Source: an uncultured Alistipes sp.
GTDB taxonomy: Bacteria; Bacteroidota; Bacteroidia; Bacteroidales; UBA932
Assembly: GCA_900544175.1 (NCBI GenBank)
Contig: UQUN01000002.1
Span: 124,001 to 188,000, forward strand
Length of the DNA: 64,000 nt
Direction of reading: 5' to 3'
Of the stretch, positions 1-8,462 are shown piece after piece. Both the position numbers and the translations under genes were made by a program. Positions within the stretch are counted from its first letter, which is position 1; the number at the start of each line of letters is the position of its first letter. Below the pieces are notes generated by a model that saw only the letters and a program-made list of their open reading frames with translations, ran no database searches and was not told where the DNA came from.

Positions 1-87
1 TCCCTTTTCCATACTGCGGCTGTCCGTGGACACCCCGTTGCTCCGCAGAAAGGCTTCATACAACCTGTTTTCTATATTCCTGTCCAT
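1..87 (-). CDS. murF: UDP-MurNAc-tripeptide--D-Ala-D-Ala ligase, N-terminal fragment (window edge)
   Basis: The first 29 codons of a minus-strand gene that runs off the left edge. The peptide begins MDRNIENRLYEAFL and continues to the motif VSTDSR, followed by a Ser-Met-Glu-Lys-Gly stretch. An early V(S/T)TDSR motif is typical of the UDP-sugar-binding N-terminal domain of MurE/MurF ligases, and the short helix plus TDSR spacing fits Bacteroidota MurF, the cytoplasmic enzyme adding D-Ala-D-Ala to the peptidoglycan precursor. The ATG lies 11 bases after the dut stop, so the two are probably co-transcribed. Only the N-terminus is visible; another Mur ligase family member is possible. Confidence 0.55.
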   Translation of the reverse strand, partial: MDRNIENRLYEAFLRSNGVSTDSRSMEKG

Positions 88-98
88 ATTTTCACACA

Positions 99-533
99 TT
101 ATCCCCTGCCTGTGGAACCGAAACCGCCGTCGCCTCTCACACTGTCCTGCAATACATCCACCTCCTCCCATTCCACTCTCTCATGACGGGCCACAACCAT
201 CTGTGCCATGCGCTCTCCAGGATTGAGGGTAAAGTCCTCATCGGACAGATTTACTACAATGACCTTTATTTCTCCCCTGTAATCCGCATCCACGGTACCG
301 GGACTGTTAACCAAAGAGATGCCGTGCTTTATCGCCAGACCGCTTCTTGGACGTATCTGGGCCTCATATCCCTCCGGCAATTCAATATACAGACCAGTAG
401 GCACCAGCATCCTCTGGAGAGGACGCAGCACTACAGGCTCATCTATACACGCCCTGAGATCCATACCGGCAGACAGCGGTGTCGAGTATGCCGGAAGCCC
501 GTAAGGGGACCTATTGACTATTCTCACTTTCAT
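99..533 (-). CDS. dut: Deoxyuridine 5'-triphosphate nucleotidohydrolase (dUTPase)
   Basis: Trimeric all-beta dUTPase, 144 aa, the usual family length. It hydrolyses dUTP to dUMP and pyrophosphate, keeping uracil out of DNA and feeding dTMP synthesis. All five family motifs are readable in order: AGMDLRA (about residue 23), PRSGLA (about 62), GTVDADYRGEI (about 79, with the catalytic Asp), GERMAQM (about 106) and the C-terminal arm RGDGGFGSTG, which closes over the active site. The ATG overlaps the 3' end of the flippase gene by 23 bases, implying translational coupling in the run patatin - flippase - dut - murF. Confidence 0.97.
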   Translation of the reverse strand: MKVRIVNRSPYGLPAYSTPLSAGMDLRACIDEPVVLRPLQRMLVPTGLYIELPEGYEAQIRPRSGLAIKHGISLVNSPGTVDADYRGEIKVIVVNLSDEDFTLNPGERMAQMVVARHERVEWEEVDVLQDSVRGDGGFGSTGRG

Positions 534-2019
534 ATTCCAATCTTTTATGTCGTTTCATATATTTGCCAGCCATGACAAGTCCGGCCAGATAGACCAGTAT
601 GAGCACAGTCCTCAAAGCCAGTCTCCAGCCCATGGGAAGCGATTCAGGCAGAGCCATGCCGGCCGCATAAAGCAGAAGACCGGACACCGTCACTGCCAGT
701 ATCCTGCCCCACCGGTAAGGAATCGGATAGTATTTTCGCCCCAACACTACGCTGAGCACCAGCATTACCAGATAACTCAGGAAATGCGCCCAGGCCGAAG
801 CCCTGTACGAATAGACCGGAAGGAAGACTATGTTTATCACAGCCGTGACCAGGAGACCTGCCAGAGTTATGTAAATCGCAAAGGAAGGCCTGTCCGACAG
901 CTTGTACCACATGGAAACATTGAACAGCATGCCCATCATCATGTAGGCAAGCAGCATAACCGGAACTATGTCCATGCCGGCACGGAAGTCACGTCCCACT
1001 ATAAGCTGTATTATATCCAGATAGAACATCACCCCAAGGAATATCAGCATGCAGAACATGACGAAATATTCCATGACCGAGGCATATACCTTGCGGAAGT
1101 CCTTGGTACCGGCACTTGAGAAAAAGAAAGGCTCTGCCGCGAACCTGAACATCTGTACGAACAGACTCATTATCACAGCTACCTTGACCGCTGCCTGATA
1201 TACCCCGAGATCTGCTCTCCAGAGAGTGTCGTCAACATTGAAAAAACGAAAGACAATCCTGTCCAGAAAATCGTTCATGACTCCCGGTAGACCCGCCACC
1301 ATGAGAGGAAGCGAATAGCGCAGCATATCTTTCACCGTCCTGCCGTCCGAAGATATCCCAAGACGCAGCAATTCAGGAATGAAAAGCACGAAAACCACGG
1401 CACAGCTCACCAGTATCGAGAATATCGGATACGAGAAATCCGGAACTGGAGGTATCAGTCCCGAAAGAAGATTGTCAGGATGCACGGCTGCATGGCCCGG
1501 ATACCACAGGAAAAGCAGCACATTCATACCGGCCTCCACCAGTATCTTGACAATCTTGAATACCGCAAACTTCCAGGCCCGTCCCTCGCAACGCAGCTTG
1601 GCAAACAGAATAGCAGTGACACTGTCCGAGAAGAGGATCAGACCTATATAAGAGTAAACACATCTGTAGCCCTCATAACCCATTCGGACGGACAACGGCC
1701 TTCCTGCCGACAGCATTGCCAGCAGAAATACGGCAGAGACAGCAGCGACAGCCATCAGTGCCCCGGAAAACACCTTGCGAGGCTCGTACCCCGGCTTGTT
1801 GGCGAAACGGAAGCAGCCCGTTTCCAATCCCATAGTCAGCAGAACCTGAAGCACGGCCACATAAGACATGAACTCCGTAAGCACCCCATAATCCGTAGTA
1901 GTAAGCGTGTAAGTGTACAACGGAAGCAGCATGTAGTTGAGGAAGCGGGCCACGATAGTGCTCGTTCCGTAAATGACCGTCTGTCCTGCCAGTTTCCTTA
2001 GTATCTGCCTGATTCCCAT
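511..2019 (-). CDS. Polysaccharide flippase / lipopolysaccharide biosynthesis membrane protein (Wzx/MATE-like)
   Basis: A 502-aa integral membrane protein with about 12-14 hydrophobic segments across its length and a short basic tail, the layout of polysaccharide-transporter (PST/Wzx) flippases, which move lipid-linked sugars across the inner membrane. The N-terminus (GQTVIYGTSTIVARFLNY) resembles the start of Bacteroidota Wzx-like proteins, where a first amphipathic helix precedes the LLPLYTYTLTT segment. It lies 7 bases downstream of the patatin gene and overlaps dut. No glycosyltransferases are nearby, so its substrate (O-antigen, capsule or peptidoglycan precursor) cannot be told from context. 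Confidence 0.85.
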   Translation of the reverse strand: MGIRQILRKLAGQTVIYGTSTIVARFLNYMLLPLYTYTLTTTDYGVLTEFMSYVAVLQVLLTMGLETGCFRFANKPGYEPRKVFSGALMAVAAVSAVFLLAMLSAGRPLSVRMGYEGYRCVYSYIGLILFSDSVTAILFAKLRCEGRAWKFAVFKIVKILVEAGMNVLLFLWYPGHAAVHPDNLLSGLIPPVPDFSYPIFSILVSCAVVFVLFIPELLRLGISSDGRTVKDMLRYSLPLMVAGLPGVMNDFLDRIVFRFFNVDDTLWRADLGVYQAAVKVAVIMSLFVQMFRFAAEPFFFSSAGTKDFRKVYASVMEYFVMFCMLIFLGVMFYLDIIQLIVGRDFRAGMDIVPVMLLAYMMMGMLFNVSMWYKLSDRPSFAIYITLAGLLVTAVINIVFLPVYSYRASAWAHFLSYLVMLVLSVVLGRKYYPIPYRWGRILAVTVSGLLLYAAGMALPESLPMGWRLALRTVLILVYLAGLVMAGKYMKRHKRLEYESENSQ

Positions 2020-2026
2020 ACCCGTT

Positions 2027-4360
2027 TCAGTTTTTCAGTCCATGCTCCCTGAATATGAGGAACCCAATGTTGAATGACGGATACCACTTTGCCTTCTCTG
2101 CCTTGTCATAATATGAGCATGACAGCGATACCGGCCCTATCGGGGACTGCCACACCAGGGCTGCATTACCTATGAAGCCTCCTCTTGGAAAAGGATCCGA
2201 ATACGTGTACCCTCCGTTGGCCGCCTGCTGCAAAGCTACGTAAGGCTGGAAATAACCTCCTGTCAGGTACAGGAATACTGTACTGGTAATCTTGAATATG
2301 GGGGATATGGTCAGTCCGGCATAGATGGGTGCCCTATATGCCCCCAGCAGAAGCGTCTTGCTGTGCAGAGTGGGCTGGAAAGCCGGCATCGCCAGCATGG
2401 TGGAAGTATAGTCTGCGAGATCCAGTCTGGACGATACTGTGATATCCAGATTGTAACCTAACGAGAACCACTTGGCGAGCTCGAAATAATCCTCGAGGTT
2501 GATCCTGGCGAGAAAAGTGTTCTTCCACGGATCCGCGATATAGTTTCCATTCTGGAAAATTGTGCCCTCTGTATGCTTCTCATAGCTCAGTATGTACCGC
2601 AGTTCAAAAAGCCTCCTGCTTCCGGAAGACGGGAACATATTGTAGTCAAGGGTCGCCTGCGCTATCTTGAACCGCGCTGTCATATAGGACAGACGGGTGA
2701 CATCTCTCTCGTCATACTGGGTATATGTCTCCGTCGGGAAATATTCGTACCGGTTTATGCCCGCCGTGGCTCCGAACTCAAGAAGTATGCTGCTGTTGTA
2801 TGAAATGGGCGTACCCATATTGACCGTGACATACGCCTCATTCTCCCTAACATTGGACGCCAGCGAGTTGGAAAGCATAATCCCCTGGCTGCTGCCGAAA
2901 TAGTCGAACCTGTGCACATTCATCATCACCTCATACAGAAAGAGAGGCTTCACGCCAATGTGCTGACGGTAGTACAGTCCCAGTCCTGTAAAGAACTGGC
3001 CTATATCCATATTGATGCCGGCATTCCACGGATGTTTGGAAAAATGCGTGTGCGACAGGCCGACAAATCCCTGCATAAGAGACGTGGAGGAGATATTGCC
3101 GCCGACAGAAAGGGACAGCATGTTCTTCGGAGTCGTCTGCAAATGCAGTGTGAAAAGAGAATCCTTGTTCAGTGTGGCAGTAGGGAAAAAAGACTGGATG
3201 GCGCCTGTCGAGAGAATCCGGTAATACCCGCGCTTCGCCTGAGTAAACGAAAACGTGTCTCTCTTATCAGTAATGGTAGTGGATATGTATCGTTTCTGGT
3301 CTTTCGTAAGACTGCCTGTCACTGAGACGGAGTCGAACTTTATATCCTTGCACCTTTTTCTGAATGCTATACGCATGGAGTCCACCTCTTCCAAAGATCT
3401 TCGTCGAGTGACACGCCGCCTTATCTCATCGATTTTCGCCATGGCAGTGTCATATCCCATCTGGACCAGTTCGTCGATCTTGTCGAACTCCAGCAGCGAG
3501 TAGTCGTAGACTCCGGATATCAGCACCCCCGTCTCCTCTGGAATATCGTAGTCCGTGTCCACTGTCATAATGGTCTCGAGCTGCTTGTACAGGTCATTCT
3601 CGTCAGCACTTATCGGCTCGCCTTTCACGCATTTTGCCCCAATGATGAAATCCGGAGCATATTTTTCCTTCATTATCCCCCATGGGAAATTGTTGTAGAA
3701 TCCTCCGTCAAAAAGCAGAAGAGAATCGATCTTTATCGGTTTGAAATATGCCGGGAACGTCATAGAGGCCCTTATGGCCGAACCAAGATCCCCCTTGTCC
3801 GAAACATATGCCTGCTTGTGCACTACATCAGCCGACACACAGAAAAACGGAACCATAAGATTATTGAAATCGTAGTCCGACGCAGCAGAGGCATTCGCAA
3901 ACATCTGCACAAAGGCTATATCCATCGGGAACGGCGATACCAGACTGGTAGGCAACATGATCTTGACCTTGCGCTTTCCTTCAGCAAACGCCTTCTCGTC
4001 CCATTTCATATTGATCGAGAACATCGCAGGCGTAGGATATCCGGAATAGAGATACGTAAAAAACTCACGTTCACCGTTGCCGGTATACCACGACTGGAAC
4101 TCGTCAGTCTTCATCATCGCTATCATATCATCAGGAGAAAGACCTATGGCGTAAAGTCCTCCGACTATTGAGCCTATCGACGTACCGGCTACGTAATCTA
4201 TAGGTATTTCATTCTCCTCCAGAGCCTTGATAACGCCGATATGCGAGAGTCCCCTTGCACCTCCTCCACTGAGCACGAGCCCCACAGTCTGTCCTCCCGC
4301 CGGCAATACGGACAGAAAAGACAGCGTCAGACTCACAATTATTGATAGTTTTCGGAACAC
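2027..4360 (-). CDS. Patatin-like phospholipase with C-terminal outer-membrane barrel
   Basis: A 777-aa secreted protein. A signal peptide (about residues 1-23) leads directly into a patatin hydrolase domain: oxyanion-hole loop SGGGARG (about 32), nucleophile elbow GTSIG (about 60, Ser) and the DGG motif (about 217, Asp of the Ser-Asp dyad). The region after about residue 340 is rich in alternating aromatic strands and ends in a barrel-like strand, matching the fused surface-antigen/BamA-like barrel of PlpD-type (type Vd) autotransporters, which release or display a lipase. The start codon is 46 bases from the divergent isomerase gene, so the two share a short promoter region. Confidence 0.92.
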   Translation of the reverse strand: MFRKLSIIVSLTLSFLSVLPAGGQTVGLVLSGGGARGLSHIGVIKALEENEIPIDYVAGTSIGSIVGGLYAIGLSPDDMIAMMKTDEFQSWYTGNGEREFFTYLYSGYPTPAMFSINMKWDEKAFAEGKRKVKIMLPTSLVSPFPMDIAFVQMFANASAASDYDFNNLMVPFFCVSADVVHKQAYVSDKGDLGSAIRASMTFPAYFKPIKIDSLLLFDGGFYNNFPWGIMKEKYAPDFIIGAKCVKGEPISADENDLYKQLETIMTVDTDYDIPEETGVLISGVYDYSLLEFDKIDELVQMGYDTAMAKIDEIRRRVTRRRSLEEVDSMRIAFRKRCKDIKFDSVSVTGSLTKDQKRYISTTITDKRDTFSFTQAKRGYYRILSTGAIQSFFPTATLNKDSLFTLHLQTTPKNMLSLSVGGNISSTSLMQGFVGLSHTHFSKHPWNAGINMDIGQFFTGLGLYYRQHIGVKPLFLYEVMMNVHRFDYFGSSQGIMLSNSLASNVRENEAYVTVNMGTPISYNSSILLEFGATAGINRYEYFPTETYTQYDERDVTRLSYMTARFKIAQATLDYNMFPSSGSRRLFELRYILSYEKHTEGTIFQNGNYIADPWKNTFLARINLEDYFELAKWFSLGYNLDITVSSRLDLADYTSTMLAMPAFQPTLHSKTLLLGAYRAPIYAGLTISPIFKITSTVFLYLTGGYFQPYVALQQAANGGYTYSDPFPRGGFIGNAALVWQSPIGPVSLSCSYYDKAEKAKWYPSFNIGFLIFREHGLKN

Positions 4361-4406
4361 GATTACTATATTTGTAAAATACTTTCAAAGATATAGAAAC
4401 ATCGTT

Positions 4407-5090
4407 ATGAAATCAAAATTTTTTCTTTGCATGATCGCAGCCACAGCTGCGGCATGGTCCTGCGGCAACAGAAACAGTTCACAGACCAAGGCCGAAGAGC
4501 AGACTGAGACTGCAGCATCAGACAGTATCAAAAGCACAACAGCCATGGACACTACACTTGCCTTCGATCCGGCCAGCCTGCCGGAAGAGCCCATCTTCGA
4601 AATCCACACGACAGAGGGCACAATAACAGTACTGCTGTACAAGGACACTCCAAGACACAGGGACAACTTCGTCAAGCTGGCATCCACGCGATATTTCGAC
4701 AACATGCTGTTCCATAGGATAATCTACGGCTTCATGATTCAGACAGGAGATCCGCTCACAAAGGATCCGGCCAACAAGTCGCTCTACGGCACAGGCGGTC
4801 CAGGATACACTATACCCGCCGAGTTCGTCGAAGGACACAAGCACATCAAAGGAGCACTCGCGGCAGCCAGAATGGGCGACATTGCCAACCCGAGAAAGGA
4901 ATCCTCCGGATCCCAGTTTTATATCGTCCAGAATCCCGAGACATGCAGCCAGCTCGACGGAGAATACACTGTCTTCGGAGAGACTATCGACGGATTCGAT
5001 GTCATCGACCGCATAGCTGCTGTAAGGACCGATGCCAACGACAGACCGCTCAAGGATGTAAGAATCATCTCCGTAGTACCCGTACTGTAA
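4407..5090 (+). CDS. Cyclophilin-type peptidyl-prolyl cis-trans isomerase lipoprotein
   Basis: A 227-aa lipoprotein. The ATG chosen starts a signal peptide ending in a lipobox (AAAWSC, Cys about residue 18), so the mature protein is lipid-anchored. After a Thr/Ser/Glu-rich linker comes a cyclophilin domain: FHRIIYGFMIQTGDP, GTGGPGYTIPAEF and SGSQFYI match the conserved active-site segments of the family. It should catalyse prolyl isomerisation during folding of exported proteins. An upstream in-frame extension to 4227 runs antisense through the patatin start and lacks the signal peptide at its N-terminus, so it was rejected. The nitroreductase gene follows after 5 bases. Confidence 0.95.
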   Translation: MKSKFFLCMIAATAAAWSCGNRNSSQTKAEEQTETAASDSIKSTTAMDTTLAFDPASLPEEPIFEIHTTEGTITVLLYKDTPRHRDNFVKLASTRYFDNMLFHRIIYGFMIQTGDPLTKDPANKSLYGTGGPGYTIPAEFVEGHKHIKGALAAARMGDIANPRKESSGSQFYIVQNPETCSQLDGEYTVFGETIDGFDVIDRIAAVRTDANDRPLKDVRIISVVPVL

Positions 5091-5095
5091 TAATT

Positions 5096-5668
5096 ATGGA
5101 CGTAAGGGAAGCGTTGCACAAGAGCCGTAGCTACAGACGGTTCTATCAAGATGTACATATTCCGGAAAGCGACATGATGGTCATAGCCGATGCAGCCAGA
5201 CTGTCACCCTCCGGACGCAACATACAGGCACTCAAGTTCCTTCTGTCATTCAAGGAGAGCAGCAACAGCAGGATATTCCCGGCACTGGCCTGGGCCGGGT
5301 ACCTGCCGGACTGGGACGGACCGGAAGAGGGAGAAAGACCCTCTGCCTACATAATCCAACTGCTGGACAAGCGCATAGCTCAGACAACCATGTGCGATGA
5401 AGGCATCACGGCCCAGAGCATGCTGCTTCAGGCCGTGGAACTGGGATATGGCGGATGTATCATTGGTGCCGTCAGAAGAGATCTGCTAAAAGACGCTTTC
5501 AACCTGCCTGAATGGCTGGAAATCAAGAACGTCATCGCATTGGGAAAACCTAAGGAGACTGTTCTGATAGAAGACATGAAAGACGGCGAGTACAAATACT
5601 GGAGAGACCCCGACGGCACTCACCATGTTCCCAAGCGCAGGACAGAGGACATTGTCATAATACCTTAG
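5096..5668 (+). CDS. Nitroreductase family protein (FMN-dependent)
   Basis: A 190-aa single-domain nitroreductase. The N-terminal KSRSYRRFYQDVHIP and DAARLSPSGRNIQ segments correspond to the FMN-phosphate-binding arginine motif and the SPS(A/G)xNxQ motif of the family. A central block AQSMLLQAVELGYGGCIIGA and a C-terminal IALGKPKE are also diagnostic. Family members are flavoenzymes reducing nitroaromatics, quinones or other electrophiles with NAD(P)H; the physiological substrate is unknown. It follows the isomerase gene by 5 bases and is probably co-transcribed with it. Confidence 0.93.
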   Translation: MDVREALHKSRSYRRFYQDVHIPESDMMVIADAARLSPSGRNIQALKFLLSFKESSNSRIFPALAWAGYLPDWDGPEEGERPSAYIIQLLDKRIAQTTMCDEGITAQSMLLQAVELGYGGCIIGAVRRDLLKDAFNLPEWLEIKNVIALGKPKETVLIEDMKDGEYKYWRDPDGTHHVPKRRTEDIVIIP

Positions 5669-5708
5669 CTATCACGTGACCGTGAAAAACGGATGCTACA
5701 TAAAAAAT

Positions 5709-5736
5709 GTGCCTCAAATCTCACGACTTAAGGCAC
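5709..5736 (+). terminator. Hairpin after nitroreductase gene
   Basis: GTGCCT (5709-5714) pairs with AGGCAC (5731-5736) about 40 bases after the nitroreductase stop. No good T-run follows on the plus strand, so it may be a weak terminator or an RNA-stabilising 3' structure. Confidence 0.35.
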
Positions 5737-5740
5737 ACTG

Positions 5741-5812
5741 CTTAACTTAACCTAAAACTTAACCTATGAAAAAACTATCACAAAAATTACTTACAAATCC
5801 TGTGCCAAACTA
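5741..5812 (+). repeat. Interspersed 3'-flank repeat, copy 1
   Basis: The block contains TTAACCTAAAACTTAACC followed by ATGAAAAAACTATC, then TTACAAAT and TGCCAAA. A similar block occurs at 14976-15043. Both sit at a convergent junction between a plus-strand gene end and a minus-strand gene end. The tiny ORF in this copy (MKKLSQKLLTNPVPN) is not preserved in the other, so it is not called as coding. Confidence 0.5.
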
Positions 5813-7102
5813 ATTATATCCTCCTACAAAATCTACAGATTCAATACTGAATTCAAAAGGCACCGTACTTTGGGACCATGTCTGCCCTCCGTCCGAGGTG
5901 TGATATATGGAACCGGTCTCACCTGTCTGTGATATTACAGAGAATACTCCGCTAGTCCCGTCGCGGAGAAACGACACTGACGTCACTGTCCCATCTGCAT
6001 ATTGGGCTCCGGCCGGAGAAAGGCTGATATTGGTCTGAAACCCGTCAACCGTAAGGAAAAAACTGCCTCTGCCTCCTCCAGCCCAGGCAATTGCGCCATC
6101 ATATGCATCCAGAGCACGCATGTCCGCATCTGTACTTAGGACAGAACGCCATGTTGCGCCCCCGTCATCTGAGCGCAGGATTCCCATTGCGTTAGTGCCG
6201 GCCAGAAAAACAGTACCTCCGGGAACTGCACATATTGATGACGGACTCTGCATGGCATAGGCGGCATCCACATTGAATGTCGACCACGCAGAACCACCGT
6301 CACGAGTATATTCCACAACTACACCTCCACTCCTGCCAGAACCGCAGACCCAGACTTCAGTCCCCACGACAGAAACCGCAGTGTAAGACAGTACCGACGA
6401 TGACTCATAGGCCACGTTCCATGAACTGCCGCCGTTCTCAGTCTTGAGCACAAGACATGTATCGGCACATACAGCCCATGCCGTATCAGCATCCTGCGCC
6501 ACAATCGAGGATATTGAAACCGGAGAAAGTCCGCTCACAGACTGAGACGACCAGGTCATTCCTCCGTCCTCGGTCTTCAAGATAACTGTACGATGTCCTA
6601 CCGTATCCACATCACCTGCCGCCCAGCAGGTCATGTCGTCCGCTACTGACACAGAAGTGAGCCTTACATCCGGAATCTGTGCGGGAGTACCTTGACGGAC
6701 CCAAGAACGTCCGCCGTCATCCGAATGCAATATGGCTCCATAACCACTGTCATTGAGACCGACAGCCCAGCCTGCCTGTACAAGCTCAAGAGCGACATCG
6801 CACTGTACGGACCCTCCGTCGGGTATACCGACCTGACGCATGACGCTATAGTATCCGTCCTTACGGAACCATACCCCCTGCAGCCCGTCAGGAAGTCCTG
6901 AATACACATATGATCCTGACATACTTGTGTACACGGCTGAATCTCCGTACACGACAGCCGCTTCTTCCAGCGGACTGCCCGTAGAAGCGTCCGTGACAGT
7001 ACCGGAAAGGTCTCCGTATCCGGCGACCGGCAGCCTGCAGGCCGTCGGCATCACGCACATCGCGACGGCCACCGCGACTTTATATATTCCTTTCATTTTC
7101 AT
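5810..7102 (-). CDS. YCF48-like beta-propeller lipoprotein with N-terminal carboxypeptidase-regulatory domain
   Basis: A 430-aa predicted lipoprotein. The chosen start gives a signal peptide with lipobox VMPTAC (Cys about residue 22). Residues about 30-100 form a carboxypeptidase-regulatory-like fold (GTVTDASTGSPLEEA...YSGLPDG). The rest is a beta-propeller built of repeats with the BNR/YCF48 signature: (H/K)(S/T)xDGGxxW appears as HSDDGGRSW, KTEDGGMTW, KTENGGSSW, YTRDGGSAW, RSDDGGATW and HTSDGGQTW. Such propellers in Bacteroidota are usually surface or periplasmic binding or scaffold proteins; the ligand is unknown. The ORF could open 22 codons earlier, but that would bury the signal peptide. 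Confidence 0.8.
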   Translation of the reverse strand: MKMKGIYKVAVAVAMCVMPTACRLPVAGYGDLSGTVTDASTGSPLEEAAVVYGDSAVYTSMSGSYVYSGLPDGLQGVWFRKDGYYSVMRQVGIPDGGSVQCDVALELVQAGWAVGLNDSGYGAILHSDDGGRSWVRQGTPAQIPDVRLTSVSVADDMTCWAAGDVDTVGHRTVILKTEDGGMTWSSQSVSGLSPVSISSIVAQDADTAWAVCADTCLVLKTENGGSSWNVAYESSSVLSYTAVSVVGTEVWVCGSGRSGGVVVEYTRDGGSAWSTFNVDAAYAMQSPSSICAVPGGTVFLAGTNAMGILRSDDGGATWRSVLSTDADMRALDAYDGAIAWAGGGRGSFFLTVDGFQTNISLSPAGAQYADGTVTSVSFLRDGTSGVFSVISQTGETGSIYHTSDGGQTWSQSTVPFEFSIESVDFVGGYN

Positions 7103-7149
7103 ATTGCGAAAGTAACAAATCAAGCATCTATTATAAAATACAAACGGAA

Positions 7150-8457
7150 TCAGGCATCCGACTGACAATGCCTGTGTCTGAACAGCAAGGCGAAAAGTAT
7201 GGCCACAAGCAAAGCATACGCAGCAAAAACATACCAGGCCTCTGTCCAGCCAGCCATAACCGCATGCCAGTCTATGACTCCGTCTGCCCCCGGCACCTTG
7301 TGAGAATTGACCAGCATGTTCACAAGTCCCTGAGCGCCGAGAGTCCCCACCGCTGCACCGATACCGTTGGTCATCAGCATGAACAGGCCCTGAGCACTGG
7401 AACGTATGGATTTGTCAGTAGTCTGGTTCACAAAAAGAGACCCTGATATGTTGAAGAAATCAAAGGCGACTCCGTATATGATCATAGACAGTACGAACAG
7501 CCAGATTCCGTTTCCAGGATTGCCCACAGCGAAGAAGCCGAAACGCAGCGCCCAGGCCAGCATGGCAATCAGCATGACTATCTTGATGCCATATCTTCTA
7601 AGGAAGAAAGGAATCAGAAGAATACACAAGGTTTCGGATATCTGCGACAAGGATATCAGCATATTGGAATGCTCTACCCCGAAAGCGCCCCGATATTCGG
7701 CAAGGTTTCCGAAATCCGCAAGGAAAGGATTGGCAAAGCCGTTGGTTATCTGCAGGGCGACTCCAAGCAACATGGAAAAAATGAAGAACACGGCCATCTT
7801 CCTCTGCTTGAAAAGAGCGAATGCCCTGAGTCCCATGGCATCCACTAATGATTTCTTCTGCGCCGTCCTATTAACGGGACACTCCGGCAGTGTCAGCGTA
7901 TATAAGGCCAGGATGATGCTGAAAGTTCCTGAAACCACATACTGCATCGATGTCTCCTGCATGGCCGCACCGCCGACCTTTACCAGATCCACGAGCCACA
8001 TGGAGCAGATAAACCCTACGGTTCCCCACACTCTTATAGGCGGAAAATCCTTCACCGGATCAAGGCCTGATTTCTCCAGAACGGCGTAGGACACCGAATT
8101 GGATATCGCTATCGTAGGCATGAAGAAAGCGATACTGAGAGTATAGAGGCCGAAAAGCACCCCGAACTCCACGTCAGGGCCGGCCGTCACTCCGTATAGC
8201 CCTGCCCCTACCATGGCCACGCCTGCCACAGTATGGCACAGCCCCAACAGCCTCTGCGCCTGAACCCACTTGTCGGCTATGACCCCCATTATCGCAGGCA
8301 TGAAAATGGAGACTATGCCTTGAATGGAATAGAACCATGCTATACGGCTTCCAAAACCTATTTCCGAGAGATAGCGTCCCTGACTGGTAAGATAAGCCCC
8401 CCACACTGCGAACTGCAGGAAACTGAGCAGGACCAATTTGAACTTCTGAATCTTCAT
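7150..8457 (-). CDS. MFS transporter, nucleoside:H+ symporter (NupG/XapB-like) family
   Basis: A 435-aa, 12-helix major facilitator. The opening FLQFAVWGAYLTSQGRYLSEI and the GVIADKWVQAQR loop are typical of the nucleoside:proton symporter branch found in Bacteroidota. The internal RVWGTVGFI and C-terminal SAQGLFMLMTNGIGA segments agree. It starts 5 bases after the GH20 gene stop, placing it as third gene of a GH84 - GH20 - transporter unit. Family knowledge says nucleoside uptake; the operon context makes import of an N-acetylhexosamine-containing product equally worth testing. That substrate idea is inference. Confidence 0.85.
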   Translation of the reverse strand: MKIQKFKLVLLSFLQFAVWGAYLTSQGRYLSEIGFGSRIAWFYSIQGIVSIFMPAIMGVIADKWVQAQRLLGLCHTVAGVAMVGAGLYGVTAGPDVEFGVLFGLYTLSIAFFMPTIAISNSVSYAVLEKSGLDPVKDFPPIRVWGTVGFICSMWLVDLVKVGGAAMQETSMQYVVSGTFSIILALYTLTLPECPVNRTAQKKSLVDAMGLRAFALFKQRKMAVFFIFSMLLGVALQITNGFANPFLADFGNLAEYRGAFGVEHSNMLISLSQISETLCILLIPFFLRRYGIKIVMLIAMLAWALRFGFFAVGNPGNGIWLFVLSMIIYGVAFDFFNISGSLFVNQTTDKSIRSSAQGLFMLMTNGIGAAVGTLGAQGLVNMLVNSHKVPGADGVIDWHAVMAGWTEAWYVFAAYALLVAILFALLFRHRHCQSDA

Positions 8458-8462
8458 ACATT

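Noticed and set aside
4227..4406. N-terminal extension of the peptidyl-prolyl isomerase
   Set aside because: It runs antisense through the patatin gene start and would hide a well-formed lipoprotein signal peptide.
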